Shown here: positions 1-10,477 of the stretch, piece by piece | Layout: every line of letters starts with the position of its first letter | How positions within the stretch are numbered: position 1 is the first letter of the stretch | Source: Bog-473 sp963730395 | GTDB taxonomy: Bacteria > Actinomycetota > Acidimicrobiia > Acidimicrobiales > RAAP-2 | DNA length: 64,000 nucleotides | Reading direction: 5' to 3' | Assembly: GCA_963730395.1 (NCBI GenBank) | Contig: CAVSSK010000006.1 | Span: forward strand, 1-64,000 | The notes under the pieces: generated by a model | Database searches by the model: none | Told to the model about the DNA's origin: nothing | Seen by the model: only the letters and a program-made list of their open reading frames with translations | Program-made: the position numbers and the translations under genes

Positions 1-74
1 AGTAGCTACGTACGGGACTGAGCCAACTGGAAACCCGATCCTCGGCGACATCAATGGAACATGGAGGTACCCCA

Positions 75-1509
75 ATGGCTGAGACGAAGGTGGCTCACCG
101 GAGCGTCAACGAGCGCCGGAGTAGGGCAAGGAGGCCCGCGAGCGAACGCCGCTGGCGGGACACAGCGGCTGGGTGCCGGCAACCGACCGCCCCGACCCGG
201 TGGCGTTGCTCGAGGCGCAGAACCTCACCCGAGAGCCGGACCTGGTGCCCGTTCGCCACGGTCGGATGATGGTGTCGCCGTTCACCTTCTACCGGGGCGC
301 GGCGAAGATCATGGCGGCCGACCTGAAGGACACACCGACGGCCGGGCTGAACGTCCAGCTGTGCGGCGACGCGCATCTGTCGAACTTCGGTGGGTTCGCG
401 TCGCCCGAGCGGACGCTGCTGTTCGATCTCAACGACTTCGACGAGACCCTGCCCGGGCCCTTCGAGTACGACGTCAAGCGCATGGCGGCGAGCTTCACCA
501 TCGCGGCACGCAACAACGGCTTCAGCGCAGCCGACGCCGCGGCGTCGACGCTCGCCTCGGTGACGGCCTACCGGGAGGCCATGGCCGAGTTCGCCGAGAT
601 GGGCAACATGGACATCTGGTATGCCCGACTGACCGAAGCAGGAGATCATGGACGCGATCCGCACCCTGACCAAGGGGGCGAGACCAAGAGCGCGGCCGCC
701 CAGGCCAAGAAGGGCGCGAAGACGGCCAAGAAGACCGTCGAGAAGGCCCACACCCGCGACAGCCTGCAGGCGCTGTCGAAGCTTGGCGAGATGGTCGACG
801 GTCGGTACCGGATCGTCAGCCAGCCGCCGGTGGTCATCCCGGTGCGCGACCTCGAGGCTATGTACGGGTATTCCGCCGACCAGGTGCAGGAGATGATCCA
901 CCAGCAGTTCCGCGCCTACCGGGCCACGCTGCAGGAGGACCGGCGCCACCTCCTCGAGCGGTTCGAGATCGTCGACATGGCCCGCAAGGTGGTGGGGGTG
1001 GGCAGTGTCGGCACCCGGGCGTTCATCGTCTTGCTTCAGGGCCGCGACCAGCAGGATCCGCTGTTCCTCCAGGTGAAGGAGGCGACGGCGTCGGTACTCG
1101 AGGAGCACCTCCCCAAGAGCCGGTTCAACCAGCCCGGCGAGCGTGTCGTCCAGGGGCAGCGACTGATGCAGGCGGCCAGCGACATCTACCTGGGCTGGAC
1201 CAAGGGAGTCGAGGCCAATCGCCACCTGTACTGGCGCCAGCTGCGCGACATGAAGGGTTCGGCCCTCGTCGAGACGATGACCCCCGTCATGCTCGGCTTC
1301 TACGCCGGTCTCTGCGGGTGGACCCTCGCCCGGGCTCACGCCCGATCCGGGGACGCGGTGGCGCTGGCGGCCTATCTCGGTAGGAGCGACAAGTTCGACC
1401 GGTCGATCACCGACTTCTCCAACCGCTACGCGGACCAGAACGAGCGGGACTATCTAGCAGTTCGTGGGCGATCCGGGGGGGACGGCTCGACGCCGTCGAG
1501 GGCGTCTGA
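75..1509 (+). pseudogene. DUF2252 family protein, multiply frameshifted
   Basis: The best open stretch (173-1594) has the DUF2252 hallmarks: CGDAHLSNFG, then a DLNDFDE segment and a long helical C-terminal half. These proteins have a kinase/phosphotransferase-like fold and no settled function. The family reading runs through three frames. It starts at ATG 75 (MAETKVAHRSVNERRS), needs one extra base near 123-127 to give GKEARERTPLAGHSGWVP, leaves frame between about 640 and 685 (the MDAIRTLTKGA segment lies in another frame), and leaves frame again near 1455-1465, where the natural ending AIRGGRLDAVEGV stops at 1507-1509. Four indels in one otherwise conserved gene mean either decay or poor base calling. 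The family assignment is fairly certain; whether a protein is made is not. Confidence 0.75.
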
Positions 1510-1663
1510 GGTAGGTGGCCAAATTGCGTCTGGCGCGAACGAGGTCTGTCGTGGTCCCGGCGCCCTCCGCCACTTGCGGAGGCGGCCAGATTGAAAGGGG
1601 CAGTGAGTGGTGGTTATGTCGAGAGCGTGGCTGTGAGTCCGAAGTCGCTGCTCGAGGTAGGAG

Positions 1664-2878
1664 ATGGAGCTCTCTCCCGATACTGTTCTTCAGCTCGCAC
1701 CAGCGATCCGCACACGCTGCGACCGAACGGGACACGTTGTGGTCGACTCACCAGTGGGGACCATCATCGACATCGGACCGAGGGGCTTCGCGATCCTGGC
1801 CATGTTCTCGCAACCGATCCGGCTCGGTGACGCGATCGACTGGCTGGAGCGCCAGCACGGCCATTCCACCGACTTTGCACCCACGCTAAGCGTTCTCAAC
1901 ATGCTGATCGAGGAAGGTGCACTGGTCATTCCTGACGTCAACCGAACTCCGACCAGTGGGTGGGCTGATCCGGTGGAGCATGCGCGCATGCTCCACGATG
2001 AACGTCGGACCGGCGACTATCTGACTGCCTTAGCTGCAGCGGTACGCCCCTCTGACGTCGTGCTCGACATCGGCACCGGCAGCGGAGTCCTGGCCGTAGC
2101 CGCGGCCCGGGCCGGTGCCCGGCACGTCTACGCCGTCGAGGCCAGTGACATCGCCGACGTGGCAGAGCGCGTGTTCGCGCTCAACGGGGTCCGGGATCGC
2201 GTGACGCTCATACCCGGCTGGTCGAGGCAGATCGAACTGCCTGAGCCTGCTGACCTGCTGGTCGCCGAGGTCATCGGCAACGAGCCACTCGAGGAGGAGA
2301 TCCTCGAGACTACCCTCGACGCCCGCCACCGATTACTGGCACCGGGAGCCCGCATGATCCCCAATGCGCTCGCGCTGCTGGCCCGCCCCATCCTGTTACC
2401 CGAGGCCGAGATCAGACAGCGTGCTTTTGGGCGCGCTGCAGTGGAACGCTGGCGGACCCTTTATGACATCGACTTCGAGCCCCTGCTTGAGGCAGCGACC
2501 CCGGGTCCGACCCATACGATCACCGAGGGCGAGGTGGTCGCCACCTGGCCCCAGGTCGGTCCAGCGGTCGAGATGGTCACGCTCGACCTCACGACCCTAG
2601 ATGTGCCCTCGGTCAGCGCTTCAGCTGATCTCGTCGTCGATCCGCCCGGCCAAGTGAACGCCACCGCGCTCACGTTCCGCGCCGAGTTGTACGGGGGTAT
2701 CGCGCACACCCTCGATCCGTGGACATGGCCCGCGTCGAGTTGGGCGACGTCGGTGTGGGTGTTGCCCGACCAGATTGAGGTCGGCGCCGGGTCGGTTCTC
2801 CGCGTTTACTATCACCGTCGGGTCTCCGACACACCTGACGGGCTCACCTACGCGGTGTGCGACCGTGACGCCGAGTGA
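1664..2878 (+). CDS. PRMT-like SAM-dependent methyltransferase with N-terminal winged-helix-like domain
   Basis: This 404-residue protein has a class I SAM methyltransferase core from about residue 105. Motif I is VLDIGTGSGVLAVAAARAGA, followed by an acidic motif II (VEAS). The segment LLVAEVIGNEPLEEEIL resembles the double-E loop of protein arginine methyltransferases, and a C-terminal beta-rich barrel-like part follows, as in PRMTs. The first 100 residues look like a small PqqD/winged-helix module (SPVGTIIDIGPRGFAIL), the kind used to hold a peptide or protein substrate. Methylation of a protein or peptide side chain is inferred; the substrate is unknown. A purine-rich ribosome site (AGGTAGGAG) lies just before the ATG. 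It stands alone between a broken gene and a remnant, so context gives no help. Confidence 0.7.
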   Translation: MELSPDTVLQLAPAIRTRCDRTGHVVVDSPVGTIIDIGPRGFAILAMFSQPIRLGDAIDWLERQHGHSTDFAPTLSVLNMLIEEGALVIPDVNRTPTSGWADPVEHARMLHDERRTGDYLTALAAAVRPSDVVLDIGTGSGVLAVAAARAGARHVYAVEASDIADVAERVFALNGVRDRVTLIPGWSRQIELPEPADLLVAEVIGNEPLEEEILETTLDARHRLLAPGARMIPNALALLARPILLPEAEIRQRAFGRAAVERWRTLYDIDFEPLLEAATPGPTHTITEGEVVATWPQVGPAVEMVTLDLTTLDVPSVSASADLVVDPPGQVNATALTFRAELYGGIAHTLDPWTWPASSWATSVWVLPDQIEVGAGSVLRVYYHRRVSDTPDGLTYAVCDRDAE

Positions 2879-2978
2879 CCCGGCGGCATCGACTGAAACG
2901 ATCTGCAGGTCCCATCGAGAATGCCGGGGCGCGAATCCGGTTGACCGGCGCGGCGATGTCGGAAGAGTCCGATCGGTT

Positions 2979-3275
2979 TCAGACGGAGCGCAATTCCGGC
3001 AGGACCTGGCGGGCAAAGGCGTCGGTGTCTGCGTCGCGGTGCTCCAGGTCAGGGAGCAGGAGCAGCTCGTCGAGCCCGACAGCCTCGTAGGAGAGGATGC
3101 GCACCACGATCTCTTCGACCGTTCCCGCAAGAAAGAGGCGCTCTGTCAGCTTGGTCGTGACGAACTGCCACTCGTCGGGGTGGACGAATGTGTTGTGGCC
3201 AGCATGGACCCGCTGGTGCCGAATGGAGAGCGGCACCGCCTCGACCTGGGTCACGTAGTCCCAGCTCTAGAGTCG
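2979..3275 (-). pseudogene. C-terminal remnant of a luciferase-like (LLM) flavin-dependent oxidoreductase
   Basis: About 98 residues read SWDYVTQVEAV at the start and end in a helix-rich tail (LTERLFLAGTVEEIVVRI, then LPDLEHRDADTDAFARQV). That tail is typical of the C-terminus of F420/FMN luciferase-family monooxygenases of about 300 residues. An in-frame stop just upstream of SWDY and the absence of the N-terminal two thirds mark it as a truncated relic. It sits beside tRNA-Lys, a common place for recombination to leave fragments. A complete paralogue of the same superfamily lies at 16593-17495. Confidence 0.6.
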
Positions 3276-3390
3276 ATTTCGGCAGACACCAAGACTCGTC
3301 CGACGCCGCACGCAGCGTGCACGGCGCCCGTCGGACCAACATGACGTAAATCAGGAAACGAATCCTCATAGGACGTTTCCGCCACTCAAG

Positions 3391-3422
3391 TGCGCCCCTC
3401 GGTGTCTGAGTGCGCCCCTCGG
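3391..3422. repeat. 12-bp repeat of the tRNA-Lys 3' end
   Basis: TGCGCCCCTCGG, the 3' end of the tRNA gene seen on the plus strand (3411-3422), is repeated directly at 3391-3402, 20 bases away. Such short copies can mark an integration or slippage event. No integrase gene is visible nearby. Confidence 0.5.
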
Positions 3423-3482
3423 GATTTGAACCCGAAACCTGCGGATTAAGAGTCCGTTGCTCTGCCGTTGAGCTAGAGGCGC
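3411..3482 (-). tRNA. tRNA-Lys (anticodon CTT)
   Basis: The minus strand reads GCGCCTC, a D-arm TAGCTCAACGGCAGAGCA, an anticodon stem-loop CGGA-CTCTTAA-TCCG, a variable AGGTT, the T-arm TCGGGTTCAAATCCCGA and GGGGCGC plus discriminator A. The acceptor arms pair over seven positions (one G-T). The loop places CTT at 34-36, decoding AAG (lysine). No CCA is encoded. Confidence 0.92.
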
Positions 3483-3571
3483 ACCGGAGAGTGTAGGCGA
3501 GCGACCATCACGGTCAGGAAAGTGTCAGCGCCGACTCGATTTCTTGTCCGAAATCGTGTTCCCCCGAAATC

Positions 3572-3600
3572 GCCGGTCCGGGCTCTGATCCCGGACCGGC
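3572..3600. terminator. Strong hairpin, terminator-like
   Basis: GCCGGTCCGGG (3572-3582) pairs perfectly with CCCGGACCGGC (3590-3600) around a 7-base loop. Neither side has a clear T-run, so it may be a factor-assisted bidirectional terminator or an insulator between the tRNA and the acyl-CoA dehydrogenase operon. Confidence 0.5.
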
Positions 3601-3676
3601 GACCCCCCCGGGGTTCACCTCTCAACATGCTTCCCAGAAAACGGTGCGCCGAGAGGGTAGCACGGAGGCTCCGAGC

Positions 3677-3692
3677 CTGACGGAGGCGTCAG
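3677..3692. promoter_or_regulatory. 16-bp palindromic operator, copy 1
   Basis: CTGACGGAGGCGTCAG is one of six CTGAC-N6-GTCAG elements in the window. It lies 90 bases upstream of the acyl-CoA dehydrogenase start, in promoter position. Its size and symmetry suit a TetR-family dimer; no candidate regulator gene is in the window. Confidence 0.65.
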
Positions 3693-3781
3693 ATACACTC
3701 GCCCGGACCTGCCGCAGTGCGGCGATCCCAGTCCGGAATCGGGGATCGGAAGACAACCGGCGGTGCCGGGAAGGGAGGGCG

Positions 3782-4909
3782 GTGGAGCTCGAATTCACGA
3801 GCGACCAGGAGGAGCTGCGGGCCTCCGTCCGTTCCTTCCTCGACAAGGAGTGCCCGCTCGAGCTGGTCCGCTCGGTCGTCGAAGGTGGTGGGGCCGCCGA
3901 CAAGCTGTGGGGGTCCATGGTCGCGCTCGACTGGCCGGCCCTCGCCGTTCCAGCGGAGAACGGTGGCCTCGGACTCTCCTTTGTCGAGACCGCCGTCGTG
4001 GTCGAGGAGCTGGGCCGGGCCGTCGCCCCCGGGCCCTTGCTGCCTACCGTCACCCAGTTCGCCCCGATGGTGCGGGAGGTCGGCACACCCGAGCAGCGCC
4101 AGCGCTTCCTCTCTGAGGTCGCCTCCGGCGGTATCACGGGGACCGTCGCGTTCGCCGACCACCAACGCGGGTGGTCGTTGGGCGACCTGACCATGACCGC
4201 CGAACGGGCCGAAGGCGGCTGGGTCCTCGAGGGCACCAAGCTCGGAGTGCTCGGCGGCGAGGGGGTGACCGAGGTTGCCGTGGTCGCTCGTGCCGGCGAC
4301 GGCGTCGGCGCGTTCGTCGTCCCCGCGGCCGAGGCCGGGCTGACGCCCGTGCGCTCGCTCGATGCCAGCCGTCCCCTCTCGACCGCCACCCTGGACCGCG
4401 TCCTCGTCCCCGACGAACGCGCCCTCGGGGAGCCCGGCAGCGCTGCCTCCACGCAGGGCGTGACGCGCGCTCTGCAGGAGGCGACCGTCGCCCTCGCGCT
4501 CGAGACGGTGGGTGTCTGCGACGCGCTCTTCCAGATGGTGCTGTCCTATGTGAAGGACCGTGAGCAGTTCGGGAGGTCGATCGGTTCCTTCCAGGCGGTC
4601 AAGCACAAGATGACCAACATGTTCCTCGCCCTCGAGCGCGCCCGCTCCCTGTGCTACTTCGCGGTCGCCGCCATCGACGAGGACACGCCGGCTCGGGGCA
4701 CCGCCGTCTCCATGGCCAAGGCCGCCAGCGACGAGTGCCAGCGCACGGTGTGCCGGGACTCGCTCCAGTCCTTCGGTGGCATCGGGTACACCTGGGAGCA
4801 CGACGGCCACCTCTTCATCAAGCGGGCCGAGTCCTGCGGAGCGCTCCTCGGTGGCTCTGCCGAACATTCCCTCGCGGTCGCCGCCGCGTTGGGGGCCGTC
4901 CCCGACTGA
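3782..4909 (+). CDS. Acyl-CoA dehydrogenase family protein
   Basis: This 375-residue flavoenzyme of the acyl-CoA dehydrogenase superfamily oxidises the alpha-beta bond of an acyl-CoA thioester using FAD. The N-terminal helical domain (FTSDQEELRASVRSFL) is followed by a middle beta domain and the C-terminal helical domain, with KDREQFGRSIGSFQAVKHK and LQSFGGIGYTWEHD in the usual places. The GTG start at 3782 is chosen because GGAAGGGAGG precedes it and homology-like sequence begins there; the frame is open further upstream without a family match. The short length and divergent C-terminus resemble the alpha/beta partner subunits used on steroid-type side chains, which is only an inference. It is followed 17 bases later by a DUF985 cupin, probably in one operon under operator copy 1. 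Confidence 0.88.
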   Translation: MELEFTSDQEELRASVRSFLDKECPLELVRSVVEGGGAADKLWGSMVALDWPALAVPAENGGLGLSFVETAVVVEELGRAVAPGPLLPTVTQFAPMVREVGTPEQRQRFLSEVASGGITGTVAFADHQRGWSLGDLTMTAERAEGGWVLEGTKLGVLGGEGVTEVAVVARAGDGVGAFVVPAAEAGLTPVRSLDASRPLSTATLDRVLVPDERALGEPGSAASTQGVTRALQEATVALALETVGVCDALFQMVLSYVKDREQFGRSIGSFQAVKHKMTNMFLALERARSLCYFAVAAIDEDTPARGTAVSMAKAASDECQRTVCRDSLQSFGGIGYTWEHDGHLFIKRAESCGALLGGSAEHSLAVAAALGAVPD

Positions 4910-4926
4910 GGGGGCGGACTGTCGGG

Positions 4927-5337
4927 GTGCGCCCGGGCGAATGGCTGATCGCATCGCTCGATCTCGCCCCGCATCCCGAGGGCGGCTGGTACCGGCGCAC
5001 GTGGGTCGCAGCGGCGGAGGACGGGGAGCGACCGGGCGGGAGCGCCATCTACTACCTCCTCTTGGAAGGCGAGGTCTCCGCGCCGCACCGCATCGACGCC
5101 ACCGAGCTCTGGCACTTCTACGCCGGTGACCCGCTCGAGCTCGTTTGTGAGTGGCCCGACGGGCGGCGCGACGTCCTGATCGTCGGGCCCGAGGTGGCGT
5201 CCGGCCACGTGCCGCAGGCCGTGGTCGAACCGGGTGTGTGGCAGTCGGCACGGCCGCTCGGTCGTTACTCGCTTGTCGGCGCGACCGTGACACCGGCGTT
5301 CAGCTTCGACGGATTCGAGCTCCGGAATGGCACCTGA
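4927..5337 (+). CDS. DUF985 (cupin_5) family protein
   Basis: This 136-residue single-domain cupin starts at GTG 4927. The family signature is present: LAPHPEGGWYRRTW near the N-terminus, SAIYYLL, the H-R-I-D and ELWHFYAGDPLEL metal-site region, and a conserved end. DUF985 proteins are small beta-barrel proteins of unknown role; sugar-phosphate or metabolite binding has been proposed for related cupins. It probably shares a transcript with the preceding acyl-CoA dehydrogenase. Confidence 0.82.
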   Translation: MRPGEWLIASLDLAPHPEGGWYRRTWVAAAEDGERPGGSAIYYLLLEGEVSAPHRIDATELWHFYAGDPLELVCEWPDGRRDVLIVGPEVASGHVPQAVVEPGVWQSARPLGRYSLVGATVTPAFSFDGFELRNGT

Positions 5338-5406
5338 GCCCTTGGCCGCTCTCTCGGCGCGTCTGATAGGCAGGGTGTGCTCGTCGGACGCGCACCAGGA
5401 GGCCAC

Positions 5407-7383
<1,977 letters not shown>

Positions 7384-7422
7384 GCGCTGCCGGGGCGCGT
7401 CACGAGGGCGCAGCGGCTATGG

Positions 7423-7434
7423 TTTATCAGTAAA
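7423..7434. promoter_or_regulatory. TTTA-N4-TAAA palindrome at the carH start (candidate autorepression operator)
   Basis: TTTATCAGTAAA ends on the first base of the proposed carH ATG. The same TTTA-N4-TAAA form recurs at 11745-11756 at the other edge of the cluster. AT-rich half-sites this regular are conspicuous in such GC-rich DNA, and overlap with the start fits autorepression. Confidence 0.55.
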
Positions 7435-8312
7435 TGGCGCGAACATCGCCGGCACGCGAGCCGGGCTCCCACGGAGGACTTCTGAACCTGCAGGAGGCCG
7501 CGGACAGGCTCGGGGTCCACTACATGACGGCCTACCGCTACGTCCGCACGGGCCGTCTGCCCGCCACCCAGGTCGGCTCGCACTGGTTCGTCGACCCACG
7601 TGACCTGCCGCGTGTGGGCACGGGAGCCGCGGTGGCCGGGCGCCCGCGGGCGGCGACGCGACGGTCGACGCGGCAGGCTGCGGCACGCCGGCTCGAGGAC
7701 AGGCTCGTCGCCGGGGACGAGCCGGGAGCGTGGGCGATCGTCGAGGGGCGCCTGGGCTCGGGGTCCAACCCCGACGAGATCCTGCTGGACGAACTGGGCC
7801 TGGCCATGCGCTCGGTGGGGGAGGGGTGGGAGGCCGGCCACTACACGGTGGACGACGAGCACCGCGCCTCGGGCGTGGCGACGAGGGTGGTGGCCCGGCT
7901 CGGGGCTCGCTTCACCAAACGGGGCCCCCGGCGGCGAAGCGTCATCCTGGGGACCCCTCCACACGAGCTGCACGGGCTCCCCACTGCCATGGCGGCGAAC
8001 GTGCTGCGTGGGCACGGCTACGACGTGATCGACCTCGGTGCCGACGTCCCGCCGGACGCGTTCGGGGCCGCCGTCACCAAGACGGCGCGCCCGTTGGCCG
8101 TCGCGGTCGCCGTGACGTCGGGGAACCACGACCGGTCGGTACGGGCGATCGTGCGGGCCGTCGAGCAGGCGAGCCCGGGCCTGCCCGTGCTCGTGGGCGG
8201 GGCCGGCATTGCAGACGAGGAGCATGCAGCTCGGTTGGGGGCGGCTTGGAGCGGCGGCGACACGCGGCACCTGAGCGAGGCCATCGACGACCTGGACCGC
8301 CGCTCGCGCTGA
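7434..8312 (+). CDS. CarH/LitR-type B12-dependent photoreceptor transcriptional regulator
   Basis: This 292-residue protein has a helix-turn-helix domain at residues 17-60 (LNLQEAADRLGVHY, then TGRLPATQVGSHWF) joined by a basic linker to a cobalamin-binding module. The four-helix cap holds W132-x9-E142-H143, the W-x9-EH signature of CarH, where adenosylcobalamin sits and light breaks the Co-C bond. A Rossmann B12 domain follows, with E178-x-H180 as the likely lower-ligand motif and DLGADVPPDAF. By analogy it represses in the dark and releases DNA in light. The start overlaps an AT-rich palindrome and would be leaderless. A CTG start at 7483, behind GGAGGA, would begin LNLQEAADRL and is a real alternative. 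It is divergent from the lipid genes at 8377-11721, its probable targets. Confidence 0.8.
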   Translation: MARTSPAREPGSHGGLLNLQEAADRLGVHYMTAYRYVRTGRLPATQVGSHWFVDPRDLPRVGTGAAVAGRPRAATRRSTRQAAARRLEDRLVAGDEPGAWAIVEGRLGSGSNPDEILLDELGLAMRSVGEGWEAGHYTVDDEHRASGVATRVVARLGARFTKRGPRRRSVILGTPPHELHGLPTAMAANVLRGHGYDVIDLGADVPPDAFGAAVTKTARPLAVAVAVTSGNHDRSVRAIVRAVEQASPGLPVLVGGAGIADEEHAARLGAAWSGGDTRHLSEAIDDLDRRSR

Positions 8313-8376
8313 GCTCGAGCTGGGCGGGGGACGGGCGTGCGAGCCCCTGCGGGCCAGGGTGCGTCGTCGGCGGCGG

Positions 8377-9603
8377 TCAGGCGCACCTTTCGAGCCGGGG
8401 CATCGGGGCGTTCGGCCTCGCCAGCACCACCTGCACGTCGGAGACGTGGCGTTCCATGAAGGCCGCTTCGCAATAGCACAGGTAGAGGGTCCAGAACCTC
8501 CAGAAGCGCTCGTCGAAGCCCAGGCGCTCGACGGCGGGGCGCCGGCGCTCCAGGTTGGCCCGCCAGCGCCGCAGCGTCTCTGCGTAGTGCGGACCGATGT
8601 CCTCGAGGTCGACGATCCGTAGGTCCGACGTGCGCGCCACCGAGGCGCCGATGGCGGCGATGGAAGGCAGGCACCCGCCCGGGAACACCATCGTGCGGAT
8701 GAACTCGTCGTGCAGCTTGGCCCGCTCGAAGCTCCCGTCGGCGATGGTGATGGCCTGCAGTCCCATGCGGCCCCGGTCGGTCAGGAGCCGGGCGCAGACT
8801 GCGAAGAACTGGTCGTGCCGCCGCCAGTCGACCGCCTCTATCATCTCAATCGACACGAGCGCGTCGTAGCGACCGTCGAGCTCCCGGTAGTCGGCGCCGA
8901 GGACGCTCACCCGGTCGGCGAGACCGTGCTCCGCCACCCGCTTCTCCGCCAGGGAGCGCTGGGCCTCCGAGATGGTCGTGGTGGTGACGCGGCAGCCGAA
9001 GCGCCGCGCGGCGTGGATCGCGAACCCGCCCCAGCCGGTCCCGATCTCGATCACGTGATCCTCGGGGCCGAGCTCCAGCTTGCGGGCGATCCGGTCGAAT
9101 TTGGCCACCTGGGCCGCTTCGAGGCTCGTGGCCTGGTCGGTGAAGTAGGCGCACGAGTAGGCCATGGTCGGGTCGAGCATGAGGGCGAAGAAGTCATTGG
9201 ACAGGTCGTAGTGGGCGGCGATGTTGTCGCGGTCGCGGCGCTTGCTCGGTGGCGACAGCCTCTTCACCGCCGCCAGCAACGGACCGGCCCGACGCGCCGA
9301 CGCATCCGTGAACTGCCGCAACGCAGCGGTCCGCCGGTAGGCGATGCGCACGACCTCAGTGAGGTCGTCGGCGTCCCACCAGCCTGCGATGTAGCTGTCC
9401 GCCAGCCCGAGCGAGCCGCGGCGGAGCACGGCGGACCACGCCCTGCGGTCGTGCACCACCACGGTGACCACCGGATCGCCCGACCCGGTCTCGACGGGGC
9501 GCGCCCCGGGCAACCCGGCGCCCTCGAAGCGCAACGTGCCGGGGTGGCGGCGGCCGCCCCGTCGGGCCAGGTCGACCAGCAGCCGCGCGCCGGCGTCAGT
9601 CAC
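8377..9603 (-). CDS. Cyclopropane-fatty-acyl-phospholipid synthase family methyltransferase
   Basis: This 408-residue enzyme transfers a methyl or methylene group from SAM to unsaturated acyl chains of membrane phospholipids. The core shows RDNIAAHYDLSNDFFALMLD, motif I EIGTGWGGFAIHAARRFG, the catalytic-domain stretch VSIEMIEAVDW, and a late FWTLYLCYCEAAF, all as in CFA synthases. The GTG start at 9603 follows directly on the end of the DUF1365 gene. It is the last gene of a three-gene minus-strand operon whose members recur together with LitR/CarH genes. A role in making protective methylated or furan-type fatty acids under light or singlet-oxygen stress is plausible but inferred. Confidence 0.9.
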   Translation of the reverse strand: MTDAGARLLVDLARRGGRRHPGTLRFEGAGLPGARPVETGSGDPVVTVVVHDRRAWSAVLRRGSLGLADSYIAGWWDADDLTEVVRIAYRRTAALRQFTDASARRAGPLLAAVKRLSPPSKRRDRDNIAAHYDLSNDFFALMLDPTMAYSCAYFTDQATSLEAAQVAKFDRIARKLELGPEDHVIEIGTGWGGFAIHAARRFGCRVTTTTISEAQRSLAEKRVAEHGLADRVSVLGADYRELDGRYDALVSIEMIEAVDWRRHDQFFAVCARLLTDRGRMGLQAITIADGSFERAKLHDEFIRTMVFPGGCLPSIAAIGASVARTSDLRIVDLEDIGPHYAETLRRWRANLERRRPAVERLGFDERFWRFWTLYLCYCEAAFMERHVSDVQVVLARPNAPMPRLERCA

Positions 9604-10477
9604 GGGCGGACTCCAGGGCCGTCGTCGGCACCGTCGGCATCGACGGGCAGGCCCCGACCTGGCCAGCGCGCCCGGGGTGCGGGTGGAACGGTGCTCGCCG
9701 GGCACCGAGCCGCAGCGCCTGCGCGTAGATGCCAGCCGAGACGCGAGCCGTCATCAGCGGGTACGACCACAGGAGGCGTGCCAGTGCGGAGCGGTCGAGC
9801 TGCCGGCGCCGCAGCACCAGAGAGGCCGCCAGCTGCGGTGCGGGTCGTTGGGGGCTCGGTTCGTCCCACCGAGGATATGGCGCGGGCGGGCGGGGCGCTT
9901 CGACGTCGAGGCTGACCCGGAGCCCTTCCGCCGGTGGGGAGTAGCGCAACGTGTAGGTGCCCTGCGCCGGGAGGAACGGCGAAACGTGCATGGCCTTGGC
10001 AAAACGGTGTTCCCCGGGTGGCCCGACGACGTAGCGGCAACGCTCGTGCCACGGGGTGTTGGAGACCTCGAGCACGGTCCACTCGACGAAGATTCCCGAC
10101 GGGTCGAAGCAGTAGTAGAGGGTCAGCGGGTTGAACAGCCAGCCCCAGGTGCGGACGTGGCCGAGCATGGCCACGGGCCCGCGCACCCGGCCCCCCGCAC
10201 CGGCCACCGTCTCCTCCACGGCCTCCCGCACCGTGGGCGCGTCCGAGGGGAGATAGTCGTTGCGGCGGAAGCGCACGGCGGCGGGCCGTCGCCGGCGGTG
10301 GGGGGACGGGTCGAGGTCGACCAGGGGGTGGACGGACCGCAGCTCGGGCATCTCGTCCAGGAAGAGCAGGGGCAGCGCCACCCGGTTGGTGAACCGGTGT
10401 ACCGGTTCGGCGCGCCGGTGGGTCACGGTGCCCTCGTAGAGCGCGCTGCGCAGCGCCGTGGGGGACACAGCGCTCAC
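9596..10477 (-). CDS. DUF1365 domain-containing protein
   Basis: This 293-residue protein has the DUF1365 pattern: LYEGTVTHRRAEPVHRF at the start, FRRNDYLPSDAP, then GPVAMLGHVRTWGWLFNPL and LYYCFDPSG, and a FAKAMHVSPF motif. The family is nearly always found with a cyclopropane-synthase-like methyltransferase and an FAD amine-oxidase-like protein, as here. Its biochemical function is not established; a role in modifying the same acyl chains is inferred. It overlaps the FAD gene by four bases, indicating translational coupling. Confidence 0.9.
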   Translation of the reverse strand: MSAVSPTALRSALYEGTVTHRRAEPVHRFTNRVALPLLFLDEMPELRSVHPLVDLDPSPHRRRRPAAVRFRRNDYLPSDAPTVREAVEETVAGAGGRVRGPVAMLGHVRTWGWLFNPLTLYYCFDPSGIFVEWTVLEVSNTPWHERCRYVVGPPGEHRFAKAMHVSPFLPAQGTYTLRYSPPAEGLRVSLDVEAPRPPAPYPRWDEPSPQRPAPQLAASLVLRRRQLDRSALARLLWSYPLMTARVSAGIYAQALRLGARRAPFHPHPGRAGQVGACPSMPTVPTTALESARD

